A stretch of 64,000 nt of DNA from Variovorax sp. N23 (GTDB taxonomy: Bacteria > Pseudomonadota > Gammaproteobacteria > Burkholderiales > Burkholderiaceae_C), in contig NZ_JAOOPY010000020.1 in NCBI RefSeq assembly GCF_025486315.1, forward strand, positions 1-64,000, written 5' to 3'. A program made the translations under genes and the position numbers. The stretch's first letter is position 1, and every line of letters begins with the position of its first letter. Shown piece by piece: positions 55,232-63,112 of this stretch. The notes below the pieces were generated by a model. That model searched no databases. It was not told the origin of the DNA and saw only the letters and a program-made list of their open reading frames with translations.

Positions 55232-55756
55232 CGCGCCCTCCTTGATGCCGATCACGTTGGGCAGTTGCACCAGCCGCTCCAGCACCTCGGCCGTGTAGGC
55301 CAGCGCACCGGCACGCACGCCGGCCTGGTACAGGAACAGCGGCAGCGAGCTGTTCGACGTCGCGATGCGGTGGTGCCGCACCGCCATGTTGGCGTCTTGC
55401 GAGAGCGCCCAGGAGAACGGCGGGAACACCAGCACCGCATCAGCGCCCGCGGCCTCGGCGTCATCGACATGGCGCTGCGCCTCCAGGCTGTCTTCGGCGT
55501 TGATGCCGCACACCAGCAGCGTGTGCGACGGGCACGCCTGCCGCGCGATCTCGGTCACGCGGCGCTTCTCGTCGCGGCCGAGCATGAAGTTCTCGCCCGC
55601 ATGCCCGTTGATCAGCAGGCCGGTGATGCCGTCGGCACGCGACACGGCCGACAGGTGCGCCGCCAGCGTGTCTTCGTCGATGCCGCCATCGCCCTGCAGC
55701 GGGCACACGGTGGCGGCATGGATGCCGCGGAAATGATCGAAAGACTCGGAAGGCAT
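55232..55756 (-). pseudogene. DapA (dihydrodipicolinate synthase) family gene, 3' part missing
   Basis: The first ~175 codons are a good DapA/NAL-family protein (GIHAATVCPLQGDGGID, GHAGEN, LVFPPFSWA, LPLFLYQAGV) and run to the Schiff-base lysine motif NVIGIKEG. Identity stops right there: the frame then continues as antisense of the ABM gene. A complete member needs ~125 more residues with the rest of the barrel. The open frame runs on to 54473, so a chimeric peptide could be made, but not a working enzyme. The break near 55235 marks the left edge of the block that carries the reverse transcriptases. Confidence 0.8.
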
Positions 55757-55846
55757 GGCGGCACGCGATGAAGGACTGCGGCCACCTTAGCGGCGCGCCG
55801 GGGCGGCGGCCAATGCGGTTTGGGGGCCGGTCTATAAGGGAGGCGA

Positions 55847-55873
55847 ATAGCCCATCGATGGATGGGCCGCTAT
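55847..55873. promoter_or_regulatory. Inverted repeat upstream of the DapA-family remnant
   Basis: ATAGCCCATC and GATGGG-CCG-CTAT are near-perfect inverted arms around GATG, about 90 bases upstream of the remnant's start codon. The ATA-rich ends and spacing resemble a LysR-type regulator site. It probably once controlled the divergent DapA/CoA-transferase genes. Confidence 0.3.
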
Positions 55874-56222
55874 CGAGGCAGTGCTCAGATCGGGCGCTGG
55901 CGGCGGACTTGAAAATGCAGCTTCCGAGGCAACTCCCGACCATCTCCACAGGAATCGAAGTTCTCCCTGACTTGGCCCCAGCGGATAGGCCAAGGAATCT
56001 GGCCGTTTCCACAGCGATCGTGTGACCGTGTTCGCGGCGACGACGTGATCAGGTCATTCCGATGACGCTCTGCAGCAACCTCACTCGTTTGTCATCGGTG
56101 CGACAACGTGAGTTAATTTCCAAGAATGAAGTGAACTGATGTCAGTGCGAGTGCTTGATCCTTCGGCATGTCGGTTTTTCCGTTGGCTTGTTCAAGGCTG
56201 CGCGGATCATCGTGACTAAATG

Positions 56223-56251
56223 TTGAAGAAGTCTCGATGCTGTGCGATTAT
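56223..56251 (+). promoter_or_regulatory. Candidate promoter of the reverse transcriptase operon
   Basis: TTGAAG and GATTAT separated by 17 bases, each matching the sigma-70 consensus at four of six positions, 41 bases upstream of the first reverse transcriptase start codon. Confidence 0.35.
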
Positions 56252-56292
56252 CGGCTCTCGCCGTCAACTGAATTACATGGAATGAGTCGCCA

Positions 56293-57642
56293 ATGGTTTT
56301 CGACCAACTATTCACTGCGGAGAACTTCCGCCGCATATATGATTCCGAAAACCGCAAAGGTTCAGACTTAGCAACCCGCTTTTTCCCTACACTCGAACCG
56401 TACACGATAGCTGTACGCGACAAAGTGAAGGAAATTCGTGAATTAAGAAAAATTGAAGCCGCACTAACGGTTGCAGATTTCGAGGCAAAGTTGCTTGCAA
56501 TGAAGGCTGAACTCGTTGCCTTGAAGACCGCCAAGTCAGATGCCGTTGACGTGCTGATGGATGAAATTAGCCAAAAGATACTCAAACCAAGCTTCAAAAT
56601 CAGGCTGTCACAAAAGACCGGCCCGAAGAGAAAGCCGGTTTTTTGCGTCGACGCGGAGCCTGAGACATTTTTCGTCATCAAACAGCTCCAAGTAAACATC
56701 CATTACATCTACGATGTCAAACAGGCTGGCCGCCACGACTTGGCATGCCAACTTCGTGACATGCTCTCCAGCAAATTTCCGTTTGAGCTAGTCCGCACTG
56801 ACATCTCTTCGTTTTATGAGAGCATTGACCGAAAACTCTTGATCGAGAAACTGGACCGAGATCAGTTATTGAGTTCTGCCTCCAGAAAATACATTAAACA
56901 AGTACTGAGCTCATACGGTGACGTTTCCGGCACGACGGTCGGTATTCCCCGCGGCGTTGGCATCAGCGCATATCTCTCTGAGCTTTATCTAAAGCCTGTG
57001 GACACAGCAATCCGAGCGCTGCCCGGCTTGGTCCTATATTGCAGGTTTGTTGATGACATTGTGGCAATTTTTGCACGACCGCCGACTGGCCAGAACCTCG
57101 GCTCGTTCAAAGACTTGATCATTGGGATTTTCGGCCGCAACGGCCTCACGCACAATTTGGACAAGACACGTGAGTTTCAACTTGCTGATGCCAGCCCAAA
57201 GAAATTCGAGTATCTGGGCTACCGATTTCTCGTCAAATCGGGCAAAGTCGAAATAAGTCCAAGCGCAGCGAAGGTGCTGAAATATCGGGCTCGGATGAAT
57301 GCTGCATTTTTGGACTATTGGCGAGAAAATCCAACCAATCCGAAAAGTGCATTCAAAAATTTAGTTGCGCGCATGAAATTTCTGACAGGCAACACCCGCC
57401 TCGCCAACAGCAAGGCATTCGCGGTTACTGGCATTTACTTCAACAACTCGATCACAACCGACTTATCGAGCTTCAAGCTACTCGACAAGCAACTCAATAG
57501 AAGCACCAAGAAACTAAAACGGACAAGTCTTCAAAAGAAGCTGAAAAATTTTAAATTTTCTTCCGGCTTTGAGCAACGGCAATATCACAATTTCAGCACA
57601 AGAGAGCTAAAAATGATCGTTCAGGCTTGGAAACATGACTAA
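56293..57642 (+). CDS. drt3a: Antiphage reverse transcriptase, DRT type 3 component Drt3a (UG3)
   Basis: 449 residues of the 'unknown group' reverse transcriptases. Motif A is VRTDISSFYESID (Asp170), motif B GIPRGVGISAYLSELYL (217-233), motif C FVDD (252-255), with Phe in place of the usual Tyr. An N-terminal helical region of ~110 residues precedes the fingers. The gene overlaps a second, larger reverse transcriptase by 8 bases. Two adjacent RTs of these sizes are the hallmark of defence-associated reverse transcriptase type 3. Drt3a is reported to copy a repeat template in a partner ncRNA. The coding sequence is far more AT-rich than its neighbours, which points to horizontal gain. There is no X/Y domain, retron RNA or maturase domain. 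Confidence 0.85.
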   Translation: MVFDQLFTAENFRRIYDSENRKGSDLATRFFPTLEPYTIAVRDKVKEIRELRKIEAALTVADFEAKLLAMKAELVALKTAKSDAVDVLMDEISQKILKPSFKIRLSQKTGPKRKPVFCVDAEPETFFVIKQLQVNIHYIYDVKQAGRHDLACQLRDMLSSKFPFELVRTDISSFYESIDRKLLIEKLDRDQLLSSASRKYIKQVLSSYGDVSGTTVGIPRGVGISAYLSELYLKPVDTAIRALPGLVLYCRFVDDIVAIFARPPTGQNLGSFKDLIIGIFGRNGLTHNLDKTREFQLADASPKKFEYLGYRFLVKSGKVEISPSAAKVLKYRARMNAAFLDYWRENPTNPKSAFKNLVARMKFLTGNTRLANSKAFAVTGIYFNNSITTDLSSFKLLDKQLNRSTKKLKRTSLQKKLKNFKFSSGFEQRQYHNFSTRELKMIVQAWKHD

Positions 57643-59707
57643 GCGGCGCGTCTCACTCACCCACAGAAAACAAAGACCCTTGCTAACGGATATGCTTCCG
57701 TTCGAAGTACCCCCAACATTTTCCAACCGAGGATATTACTGCTTTCTGAGAAAGAATAGCATTGAAATTGAAAAAGAGCAATTGCGCTGGATTTGTGACA
57801 CGGATGCGCTCGATGCGATAATTCGGCTATTGTTTGGGGTCGAACCTAGTACCGCCATCACGACTGAGATTGTGACCGAATGGGGTAAACGGAAGATGCG
57901 CCGATCCGTGCCTATTCGAAAATGCGAGATGGGCACTATGCCTTTCAATTTTCGTGTCGCGCATAATCTCGATGGGCGCACGCTAAGCATTGTGCATCCG
58001 CGTAATCAGGTTGCCGTGGCGAGCTTCTACGCAACGCATAGTGCGTTAATTATTTACCATACCTCGGTTAGCGAGTTTTCTATACGCCATCCGGTCTCGG
58101 TGTCTCGCTACGCGTACTTCAAAGATAAGCTTCACGAAGAACGTTTGGATCCTGTCGCAGGAGTGGAAGAGGAGGACCGGGAGTACGAACAACTCGGCTC
58201 CTATTTCGTCTACAAAAAATATAGAAACATCCATCGATTTTTTGAATCGCACGAATATCATCGTAGCGAGAAGAAATATGATGCCATGGTACAGCTCGAC
58301 GTGAGCAAATGCTTCGATAGTATTTACACTCATTCGCTGCCATGGGCCATTCTTGGCAAAGATCAAACAAAATTCAGTTTGAAGGAATCAAAAGCAACCT
58401 TTGGAGGGCAATTTGACGCCCTCATGCAAGAGCTGAATCATAACGAAACCAACGGAATCGTCATTGGCCCGGAGTTCTCTCGAATTTTCGCAGAGATAAT
58501 TCTTCAATCGGTCGACGTGGAATTGATCAAAAAATTGACTGAGGCGGAAAACCTCCTCCACAAGGTGGATTATGAAATTTTCCGATATGTCGACGATTTC
58601 TTTGTTTTTTACAACAAAGAATCAACACACTTGAGGATATTCGAGGCACTTCAGAAAATTCTCAAATCCAAAAAACTAAGCATCAATACAGCCAAGATCA
58701 AGCATTATCAAAAGCCAATCATCACAGAGATCACAATCGCCAAAGAGCAAATTTCAAGCCTTCTTAATGATGTGATTAATCCTGTGTGCGAGGAGGATCT
58801 GTCTACCCTCCCCTCCACTCCGCCGAAGCAGAGCCTAGTCTGCACCATAAATGCGAATCGTCTGATCGTTCGGTATAAGTCCGCCCTCAAGGAGGCCGGC
58901 GTTACCTACGGCGATCTGTTGAATTACACCTTTGCCATCGTCGAAAACAAGCTCGAAAAGCTTCTCAAATCCTATATTTCTTGTAGCAAGTCAGATCGCG
59001 ATCGCAAGCATCTCTCCAAGGCCTTAATTGCGATAATGGAGTTCGTTTTTTTCGCATACTCTGCGAGCCCAAAGGTCAATCACACAATTCGCCTCTGCCG
59101 AATGATTGCGACGTCAGTGGATTTTTTGAATTCCCAGGGCTTCCCATACGAACTGAAGCATCTGCTGTTTAAACAAGTCCACGAGAATGTGATGCAGCAG
59201 CTGGAAAAGAACGCCATGAGCGTTCACCGCGAGCTTGAGAGCCTATATCTGCTTCTTTGCTTATCGCAGATAGGCCGGGAGTACTGGCTCCCAGTATCCG
59301 TTCTGCTTCAACATTTTCTGATCGAGGCGGAAGAAAATTCCGGGGAATATATTCGTCCGGCGGGCTTCATGAGCCACTTTTCGATCACGATACTTCTTTC
59401 CTACATAAAAGACAAAGTTCGCTATGTGAAGTTGAAGACTTTTTTGGAAGCGCACGTCATCAAAAAATTTGAGCATGTTAAAGCCTATTGTCGCGAGGAC
59501 GGCGAAGCGCTGATATTGATGCTCGATCTCGTAACCTGTCCTTACATCAGCACACCCACTAAGGAGTGCATCGGAAAGATTTTCGGCTTTGGTGCAGCAG
59601 AAACTTTGTCTATTCAGTCCGTCAACGATCACTGGTTTACCGCTTGGGGCAGCAAATTCAATCTCGGAAAAGAACTTGACGCGAAGCGCAGCCGTGAAGT
59701 ATACTGA
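57635..59707 (+). CDS. drt3b: Antiphage reverse transcriptase, DRT type 3 component Drt3b (UG8)
   Basis: 690 residues. An N-terminal ~200-residue region begins LLTDMLPFEVPPTFSNRGYY. The RT core follows: motif A QLDVSKCFDSIY (Asp222), motif B NGIVIGPEFSR (273-283), motif C YVDD (318-321). A ~330-residue helical C-terminal region follows. Size, RT type and overlap with the preceding smaller RT match Drt3b. In DRT3 both RTs are needed for phage resistance; Drt3b is reported to make the strand complementary to the Drt3a product. The start ATG lies inside the last codons of drt3a, so translation is coupled. AT-rich like drt3a. Confidence 0.85.
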   Translation: MTKRRVSLTHRKQRPLLTDMLPFEVPPTFSNRGYYCFLRKNSIEIEKEQLRWICDTDALDAIIRLLFGVEPSTAITTEIVTEWGKRKMRRSVPIRKCEMGTMPFNFRVAHNLDGRTLSIVHPRNQVAVASFYATHSALIIYHTSVSEFSIRHPVSVSRYAYFKDKLHEERLDPVAGVEEEDREYEQLGSYFVYKKYRNIHRFFESHEYHRSEKKYDAMVQLDVSKCFDSIYTHSLPWAILGKDQTKFSLKESKATFGGQFDALMQELNHNETNGIVIGPEFSRIFAEIILQSVDVELIKKLTEAENLLHKVDYEIFRYVDDFFVFYNKESTHLRIFEALQKILKSKKLSINTAKIKHYQKPIITEITIAKEQISSLLNDVINPVCEEDLSTLPSTPPKQSLVCTINANRLIVRYKSALKEAGVTYGDLLNYTFAIVENKLEKLLKSYISCSKSDRDRKHLSKALIAIMEFVFFAYSASPKVNHTIRLCRMIATSVDFLNSQGFPYELKHLLFKQVHENVMQQLEKNAMSVHRELESLYLLLCLSQIGREYWLPVSVLLQHFLIEAEENSGEYIRPAGFMSHFSITILLSYIKDKVRYVKLKTFLEAHVIKKFEHVKAYCREDGEALILMLDLVTCPYISTPTKECIGKIFGFGAAETLSIQSVNDHWFTAWGSKFNLGKELDAKRSREVY

Positions 59708-59794
59708 ACACGGCGCTCCGTTTTATCCTTAATTGCTGTTGGCAGCATACACACAAGCGCCATCTCTTTCCCTATATCAACCGGGGGGAGAGTT

Positions 59795-59822
59795 GTGAGA
59801 TGGTAGGAGCGGGCCATCTCAC
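59795..59822 (+). repeat. Perfect 9-base inverted repeat in the candidate ncRNA
   Basis: GTGAGATGG and CCATCTCAC around a 10-base loop. A G6 run 12 bases to the left and a C8 run starting at the right arm allow a longer, bulged stem. Confidence 0.75.
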
Positions 59823-60012
59823 CCCCCCCAATCTTCGTGCTTCCGTTTAGTGATCGCAACATGCTGCGTTTCGATCTTTCTGCAAGTCGATCGGTTGTGC
59901 TGTGTCTGGGCAGACCTAATTAATTTATCGACTCAATAAACCGAAATTAAAGCTATATCCTCAACCTTGAGGAGCTATCGCTCCGGCGAACCTCGTTAAG
60001 AGGGTTGCGTGG

Positions 60013-60036
60013 ACTCAGTGTATCTGAGTTGTTTTT
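60013..60036 (+). terminator. Rho-independent terminator-like hairpin
   Basis: ACTCAG, loop TGTAT, CTGAGT, then TG and five T. The stem is short and AT-balanced but perfect, and it follows the row of hairpins after drt3b. It probably ends the RT/ncRNA transcript. Confidence 0.5.
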
Positions 60037-60248
60037 GGCTCCATATCGAATTTTCTCGAGCGGCCGGCCGTAGCGGGTTGCTCCCGCACCAAAGGTTTGG
60101 CATCGTCACCCGACCTCAATTGAACGCAGAACGTAGCAGCCACGCTACTGCGCAGCACCTGTCACATCGACAGCTATCCAGCACGCTGATAGTCCCCCGC
60201 AGATATTGAATAGGTCGCCAAGGCCTCTCCGCCTCACCCCGCGTCTAT

Positions 60249-60275
60249 CCTGAAAACGCCCCACCGCTTTTCAGG
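60249..60275 (+). promoter_or_regulatory. Inverted repeat over the CoA-transferase ribosome site
   Basis: CCTGAAAA and TTTTCAGG, perfect 8-base arms with an 11-base loop. The right arm contains the AGG of the Shine-Dalgarno (CAGGAA) 8 bases before the ATG at 60284. It could be an operator, or a hairpin that hides the ribosome site. Confidence 0.4.
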
Positions 60276-60283
60276 AACCCCGC

Positions 60284-60787
60284 ATGCTCTCCGGCTTCAA
60301 GGTCATCAGCTTCAACCACTTCCACGCCGGGCCGATGGCTGCCCAGTTGCTGGCCGACATGGGGGCCGACGTGATCGCGGTGGAGCCGCTCGACGGGGCC
60401 TTCCACCGCAACTGGGCGGTGGCCAACCACTTCGTCGCGGGGCAGAGCGTGAACCTGCTGACGACCGGGCGCAACAAGCGCAGCCTGGCGCTCGACATGA
60501 AGTCCGAGGCCGGCAAGGCGGTCGCGCGCAAGCTGGTCGAGGGGGCAGACGTGGTGATGGAGAACTTCCGCCCCGGCGCCATGGCTCGGCTGGGCCCGAG
60601 CTACGAGCAGATCAAAGCCTTTAACCTGCGCATCGTCTATGCATCGGTCAGCGGCTACGGCGCGAGCGGCCCCGACCGCGACCTGCCGGGGCAGGACCTG
60701 CTGCTGCAGGCGCGCTCCGGCTTCGCCGCACGCACCGGCCACTTCATGCGCCAGCGCTTCGCGCCTTTCAAGACATCCGAGAATTGA
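60284..60787 (+). pseudogene. CaiB/BaiF family CoA-transferase gene, 3' part missing
   Basis: The first ~150 codons match class III CoA-transferases (MAAQLLADMGADVIAVEPLDGAFHR, LTTGRNKRSLALDMKSEAGK, VVMENFRPGAMARLG, LPGQDLLLQARSG). Similarity then ends, and an unrelated tail (HFMRQRFAPFKTSEN) closes the frame at 60787. Full-length members have ~400 residues and need the rest for the interlocked dimer, so it is almost certainly inactive. It mirrors the DapA-family remnant on the other side of the RT genes and marks the right edge of the block, near 60740. Confidence 0.82.
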
Positions 60788-60791
60788 GGGC

Positions 60792-61301
60792 ATGCGAACC
60801 CTCCACCCCGAGCCCTTGACCGCCGCGGCCTTCGCGCCCTTCGGCGACGTCATCGAACTGGCTGGCGCGCGGCAGATGCCGATCAACGCCGGCACAACCA
60901 TCCGCTTCCATGACCTGGCCCAGGTCGACGTGCTGGCCGAAGGCGGCCGCACGCTCATCAACCTGTTCCGCGCACAGCCGCGCGACGTGCCGGTGCGCCT
61001 GAGCCTGATGGAGCGCCACCCGCTGGGCTCGCAGGCCTTCCTGCCGCTGGCCGAGGCACCGTACCTCGTGGTGGTCGCGGAGGACGACCACGGTCGGCCC
61101 GGCGCGCTGCGCGCCTTCGTCAGCAGCGGCTGGCAGGGTGTGAACTACGCGCGCAACGTGTGGCACCACCCGCTGCTCGCGCTCGGCGCCGTGCGCGACT
61201 TCATCGTGGTCGACCGCGGCGGTGCCGGCGTGAACCTCGAGGAGTGTCCACTGGAGGAGGCGGTGTGCGTGGCCAGCGGCCCGTTCGACACCGCGCGTTG
61301 A
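60792..61301 (+). CDS. allA: Ureidoglycolate lyase
   Basis: 169 residues, the usual AllA length. Motifs include LTAAAFAPFGDVIEL, INLFRAQPRD, MERHPLGSQAFLPL and WHHPLLALGAVRDFIVVDR. It splits ureidoglycolate to glyoxylate and urea at the end of purine/allantoin breakdown. GAGGG lies 1-2 codons before the ATG. No other allantoin gene is visible in the window; upstream partners may have been lost at the rearrangement that broke the CoA-transferase gene 50 bases away. Confidence 0.85.
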   Translation: MRTLHPEPLTAAAFAPFGDVIELAGARQMPINAGTTIRFHDLAQVDVLAEGGRTLINLFRAQPRDVPVRLSLMERHPLGSQAFLPLAEAPYLVVVAEDDHGRPGALRAFVSSGWQGVNYARNVWHHPLLALGAVRDFIVVDRGGAGVNLEECPLEEAVCVASGPFDTAR

Positions 61302-61355
61302 CCGGAACGTCCGCCGATCCGCCAGCGCGCGGCATTCGTATGGCACGATCGACCG

Positions 61356-61916
61356 ATGCATGAGCCGTCACGCCGGATCCCGTACCGCACCTGGCCCGGC
61401 GCACTCGGTGTGGTCCTGGCCATCGGCGGCTATGTCGGCGGCCTCGTCATGTGGGACCGCCACACGCCCGGCAGCCGGCCGTTGGCGGCGGGCGAGACAC
61501 TGACGGTCGGCCCGGCGCGCTTCGTCCCCGCCCCGGATTGGGAGATGGACCTGGCCCGCTCGAAGTCGGGCAACACGCTGATGCTCTTCAAGGGCAGCCA
61601 CAAGTTCCGGGTGACCGCGGCCTTGTGGGAAGGCGGGCCGGACGGGCCGATGGCGCGGCAGCTGCGGCTCATGGAGCGCGGCCAGGGTCTGCGCATCGAC
61701 GGCGACGTGTCCGACTTCATCAATGGCTGGGGCATGCAGGGCGTGACCTTCGCCTACTACGGGCCGAAGCTGGCCGGCCGGCTGTGGCAGGTGGTCGACC
61801 TGCAGCGCAAGGCGGTCGTGCGGATCGACTTCTACGGCGCCAACGACGGCCTGAGCGACGCACTGACCGACGCGCGCCGCATGCTCGACTCGATGGACCT
61901 CGGAGCGCCGCTGTGA
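61356..61916 (+). CDS. Membrane-anchored protein of unknown function
   Basis: 186 residues. One N-terminal membrane helix (about 15-34, GALGVVLAIGGYVGGLVMW) and a soluble domain, probably periplasmic, with no recognised family (GETLTVGPARFVPAPDWEMDL; RRMLDSMDL at the end). The stop overlaps the GTG start of the PrsW-type gene by GTGA, so the two are coupled and may work together. Confidence 0.7.
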   Translation: MHEPSRRIPYRTWPGALGVVLAIGGYVGGLVMWDRHTPGSRPLAAGETLTVGPARFVPAPDWEMDLARSKSGNTLMLFKGSHKFRVTAALWEGGPDGPMARQLRLMERGQGLRIDGDVSDFINGWGMQGVTFAYYGPKLAGRLWQVVDLQRKAVVRIDFYGANDGLSDALTDARRMLDSMDLGAPL

Positions 61917-63112
61917 CCCCGATCGCCTTCGACCGCGCGCGGGCCACCTGGCCCGTCGGCACCGACTCGTTCTTCCAGCCGCGCCGCGCGGCCTTCTGGC
62001 TGCTGGTGGTGCTGATCGTCAACGGCCTTTTCTACACGGTCCAGATGTTCTCGACCGGGTTCCGTGTCGTCCCCGTCACCGCCTTCCTCGGGCTGTTCGT
62101 GTGGGGGCTGTACGCCCTCGCCTTCGTCCTGGCCTTCCGCGCACTGGACCTGCTGGAGCAGCACGCGCCGAACGCCTTCATCCTCGCCTTCGCCTGGGGC
62201 GGTTTCGGTGCGGTGTTCTTCGCGGCGCCGGCCAACGTCGCCATCCAGAACCTGTGCGCCAAGCTGGTGTCGCCCGCCTTCGCGGCGGCCTGGGGGCCGG
62301 CCATCGCGGGGCCGATCACGGAGGAATTCCTCAAGCTCGCGGGCGTCGTGCTGCTGGTGCTGGTGGCCCGCACCCAGTTCCAGACCACGCTGTCGGTGCT
62401 GATCGTCGGCGCCATGACGGGGTTGGGCTTCCAGGTGATCGAGAACCTCAGCGACACCGTCAGCGCCTCGATGAACTTCCCGCTCGAGAGCCAGGTGCTC
62501 CCGGTGCTGCTCAACCTGCTGACGCGCGGCGTGCTCGGCGGGCTGTGGACGCATGCGGCCTACACGACCATCGCGTCCTTCGGCGTCGCGTGGTTCCTGC
62601 TGCATCCGCAGCGGCCGATGGCGGCGCGGCTCGCGGCCGTCGTCGGCTGCTTCGCGCTGGCGTGGGCCATGCACTTCGTGTGGAACTCGCCGCTGCTGGA
62701 AGACCGTTTCGGCAACGGCTACGGCGACATGGCGGCGCTGCTGGTGGTCAAGGGCATCCCGGCGATGGCGGCGGCCTGGCTCCTGTGGCGCGTGGCCGCC
62801 CGCGAGAACGGGGCCTACCTCCACGAACTCGCCGCCTACTTCTTTCCCGAGCGCGACCTGATCACCGACGACGAGTGGCTGCGCCTGGGCTCGCCCGTGC
62901 TGCGCTACCAGGTCCGCCGGGCGATGGGCCGGACCTTCGGCCGGCGGGCGCGACGCCTGAAGACGCAGCTGCAGCGCGAGCAGCTGCGCCTGATCCGCAA
63001 GGCCGCGACCTATGGCCGCGGGCCGCAGACGGCGCGCCACGAACGGGCTGTACGGCGCATCCGCGCCGCGCTGGACGCGCTCATCGGCGGGCCGTCGACG
63101 CCGACCGCATGA
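61913..63112 (+). CDS. PrsW-family intramembrane metalloprotease
   Basis: 399 residues with about eight membrane helices. The PrsW active-site pattern is present: EEFLK (Glu137, Glu138), FQVIEN (Glu177), WTHAAYTT (His214) and MHFVWN (His254). Bacillus PrsW cuts an anti-sigma factor inside the membrane; the substrate here is unknown. After the membrane part is a ~120-residue basic C-terminal tail (GRTFGRRARRLKTQLQREQLR) that is not usual for PrsW. The GTG start is coupled to the preceding gene, and the 3' end overlaps the convergent MFS gene by 32 bases. Confidence 0.8.
   Translation: MTPIAFDRARATWPVGTDSFFQPRRAAFWLLVVLIVNGLFYTVQMFSTGFRVVPVTAFLGLFVWGLYALAFVLAFRALDLLEQHAPNAFILAFAWGGFGAVFFAAPANVAIQNLCAKLVSPAFAAAWGPAIAGPITEEFLKLAGVVLLVLVARTQFQTTLSVLIVGAMTGLGFQVIENLSDTVSASMNFPLESQVLPVLLNLLTRGVLGGLWTHAAYTTIASFGVAWFLLHPQRPMAARLAAVVGCFALAWAMHFVWNSPLLEDRFGNGYGDMAALLVVKGIPAMAAAWLLWRVAARENGAYLHELAAYFFPERDLITDDEWLRLGSPVLRYQVRRAMGRTFGRRARRLKTQLQREQLRLIRKAATYGRGPQTARHERAVRRIRAALDALIGGPSTPTA

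Larger units (their letters stand above)
55757..56292. other. 536-base non-coding stretch before the reverse transcriptase pair
   Basis: The left part is GC-rich and holds the promoter side of the broken DapA-family gene, including an inverted repeat at 55847-55873. From about 56000 the composition drops toward that of the reverse transcriptase genes. CCGATGAC (56059-56066) and GTCATCGG (56091-56098) form a perfect 8-base inverted repeat with a 24-base loop. A promoter-like pair lies at 56223-56251. I see no credible gene in it. Confidence 0.6.
59722..60036 (+). ncRNA. Candidate DRT3 ncRNA
   Basis: Boundaries are approximate. Starting just after drt3b: ACACACA at 59749-59755, the kind of dinucleotide tract a poly(GT)-making RT would copy. 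Next is a strong stem GTGAGATGG/CCATCTCAC (59795-59803 with 59814-59822), flanked by GGGGGG and CCCCCC runs that can extend it. Then come hairpins GGAGC-TATC-GCTCC (59971-59984) and AACCTC/GAGGGTT (59989-60006), and a terminator-like hairpin with a T-run ending at 60036. Inferred from structure, the tract and position; expression is not shown. Confidence 0.4.
59708..60283. other. 576-base non-coding stretch after the reverse transcriptase pair
   Basis: No credible gene. The first ~330 bases are AT-rich like the RT genes and packed with hairpins and one ACACACA tract, annotated separately as a candidate ncRNA. From about 60060 the composition rises. The right end is the upstream region of the broken CoA-transferase gene with a perfect inverted repeat over its ribosome site. 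Confidence 0.6.

Noticed and set aside
54473..55756. A single 427-residue minus-strand protein
   Set aside because: Only the first ~175 residues are DapA-like; the rest is antisense of the ABM gene. It is a truncated gene that reads on by chance.
55757..56292. DRT3 ncRNA upstream of drt3a (8-base inverted repeat at 56059-56098)
   Set aside because: One inverted repeat with a large loop, no ACAC-type tract and no terminator. The downstream region is a much better candidate, though this one is not excluded.
55757..56292. Remnant of an insertion sequence
   Set aside because: No transposase fragment, no matched terminal repeats and no target duplication could be recognised.
56293..59707. Retron, group II intron or diversity-generating retroelement
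   Set aside because: There is no msr/msd-type RNA before the RT, no maturase or HNH domain, no intron ends and no template/variable repeat pair. Two RTs in tandem fit DRT3 instead.
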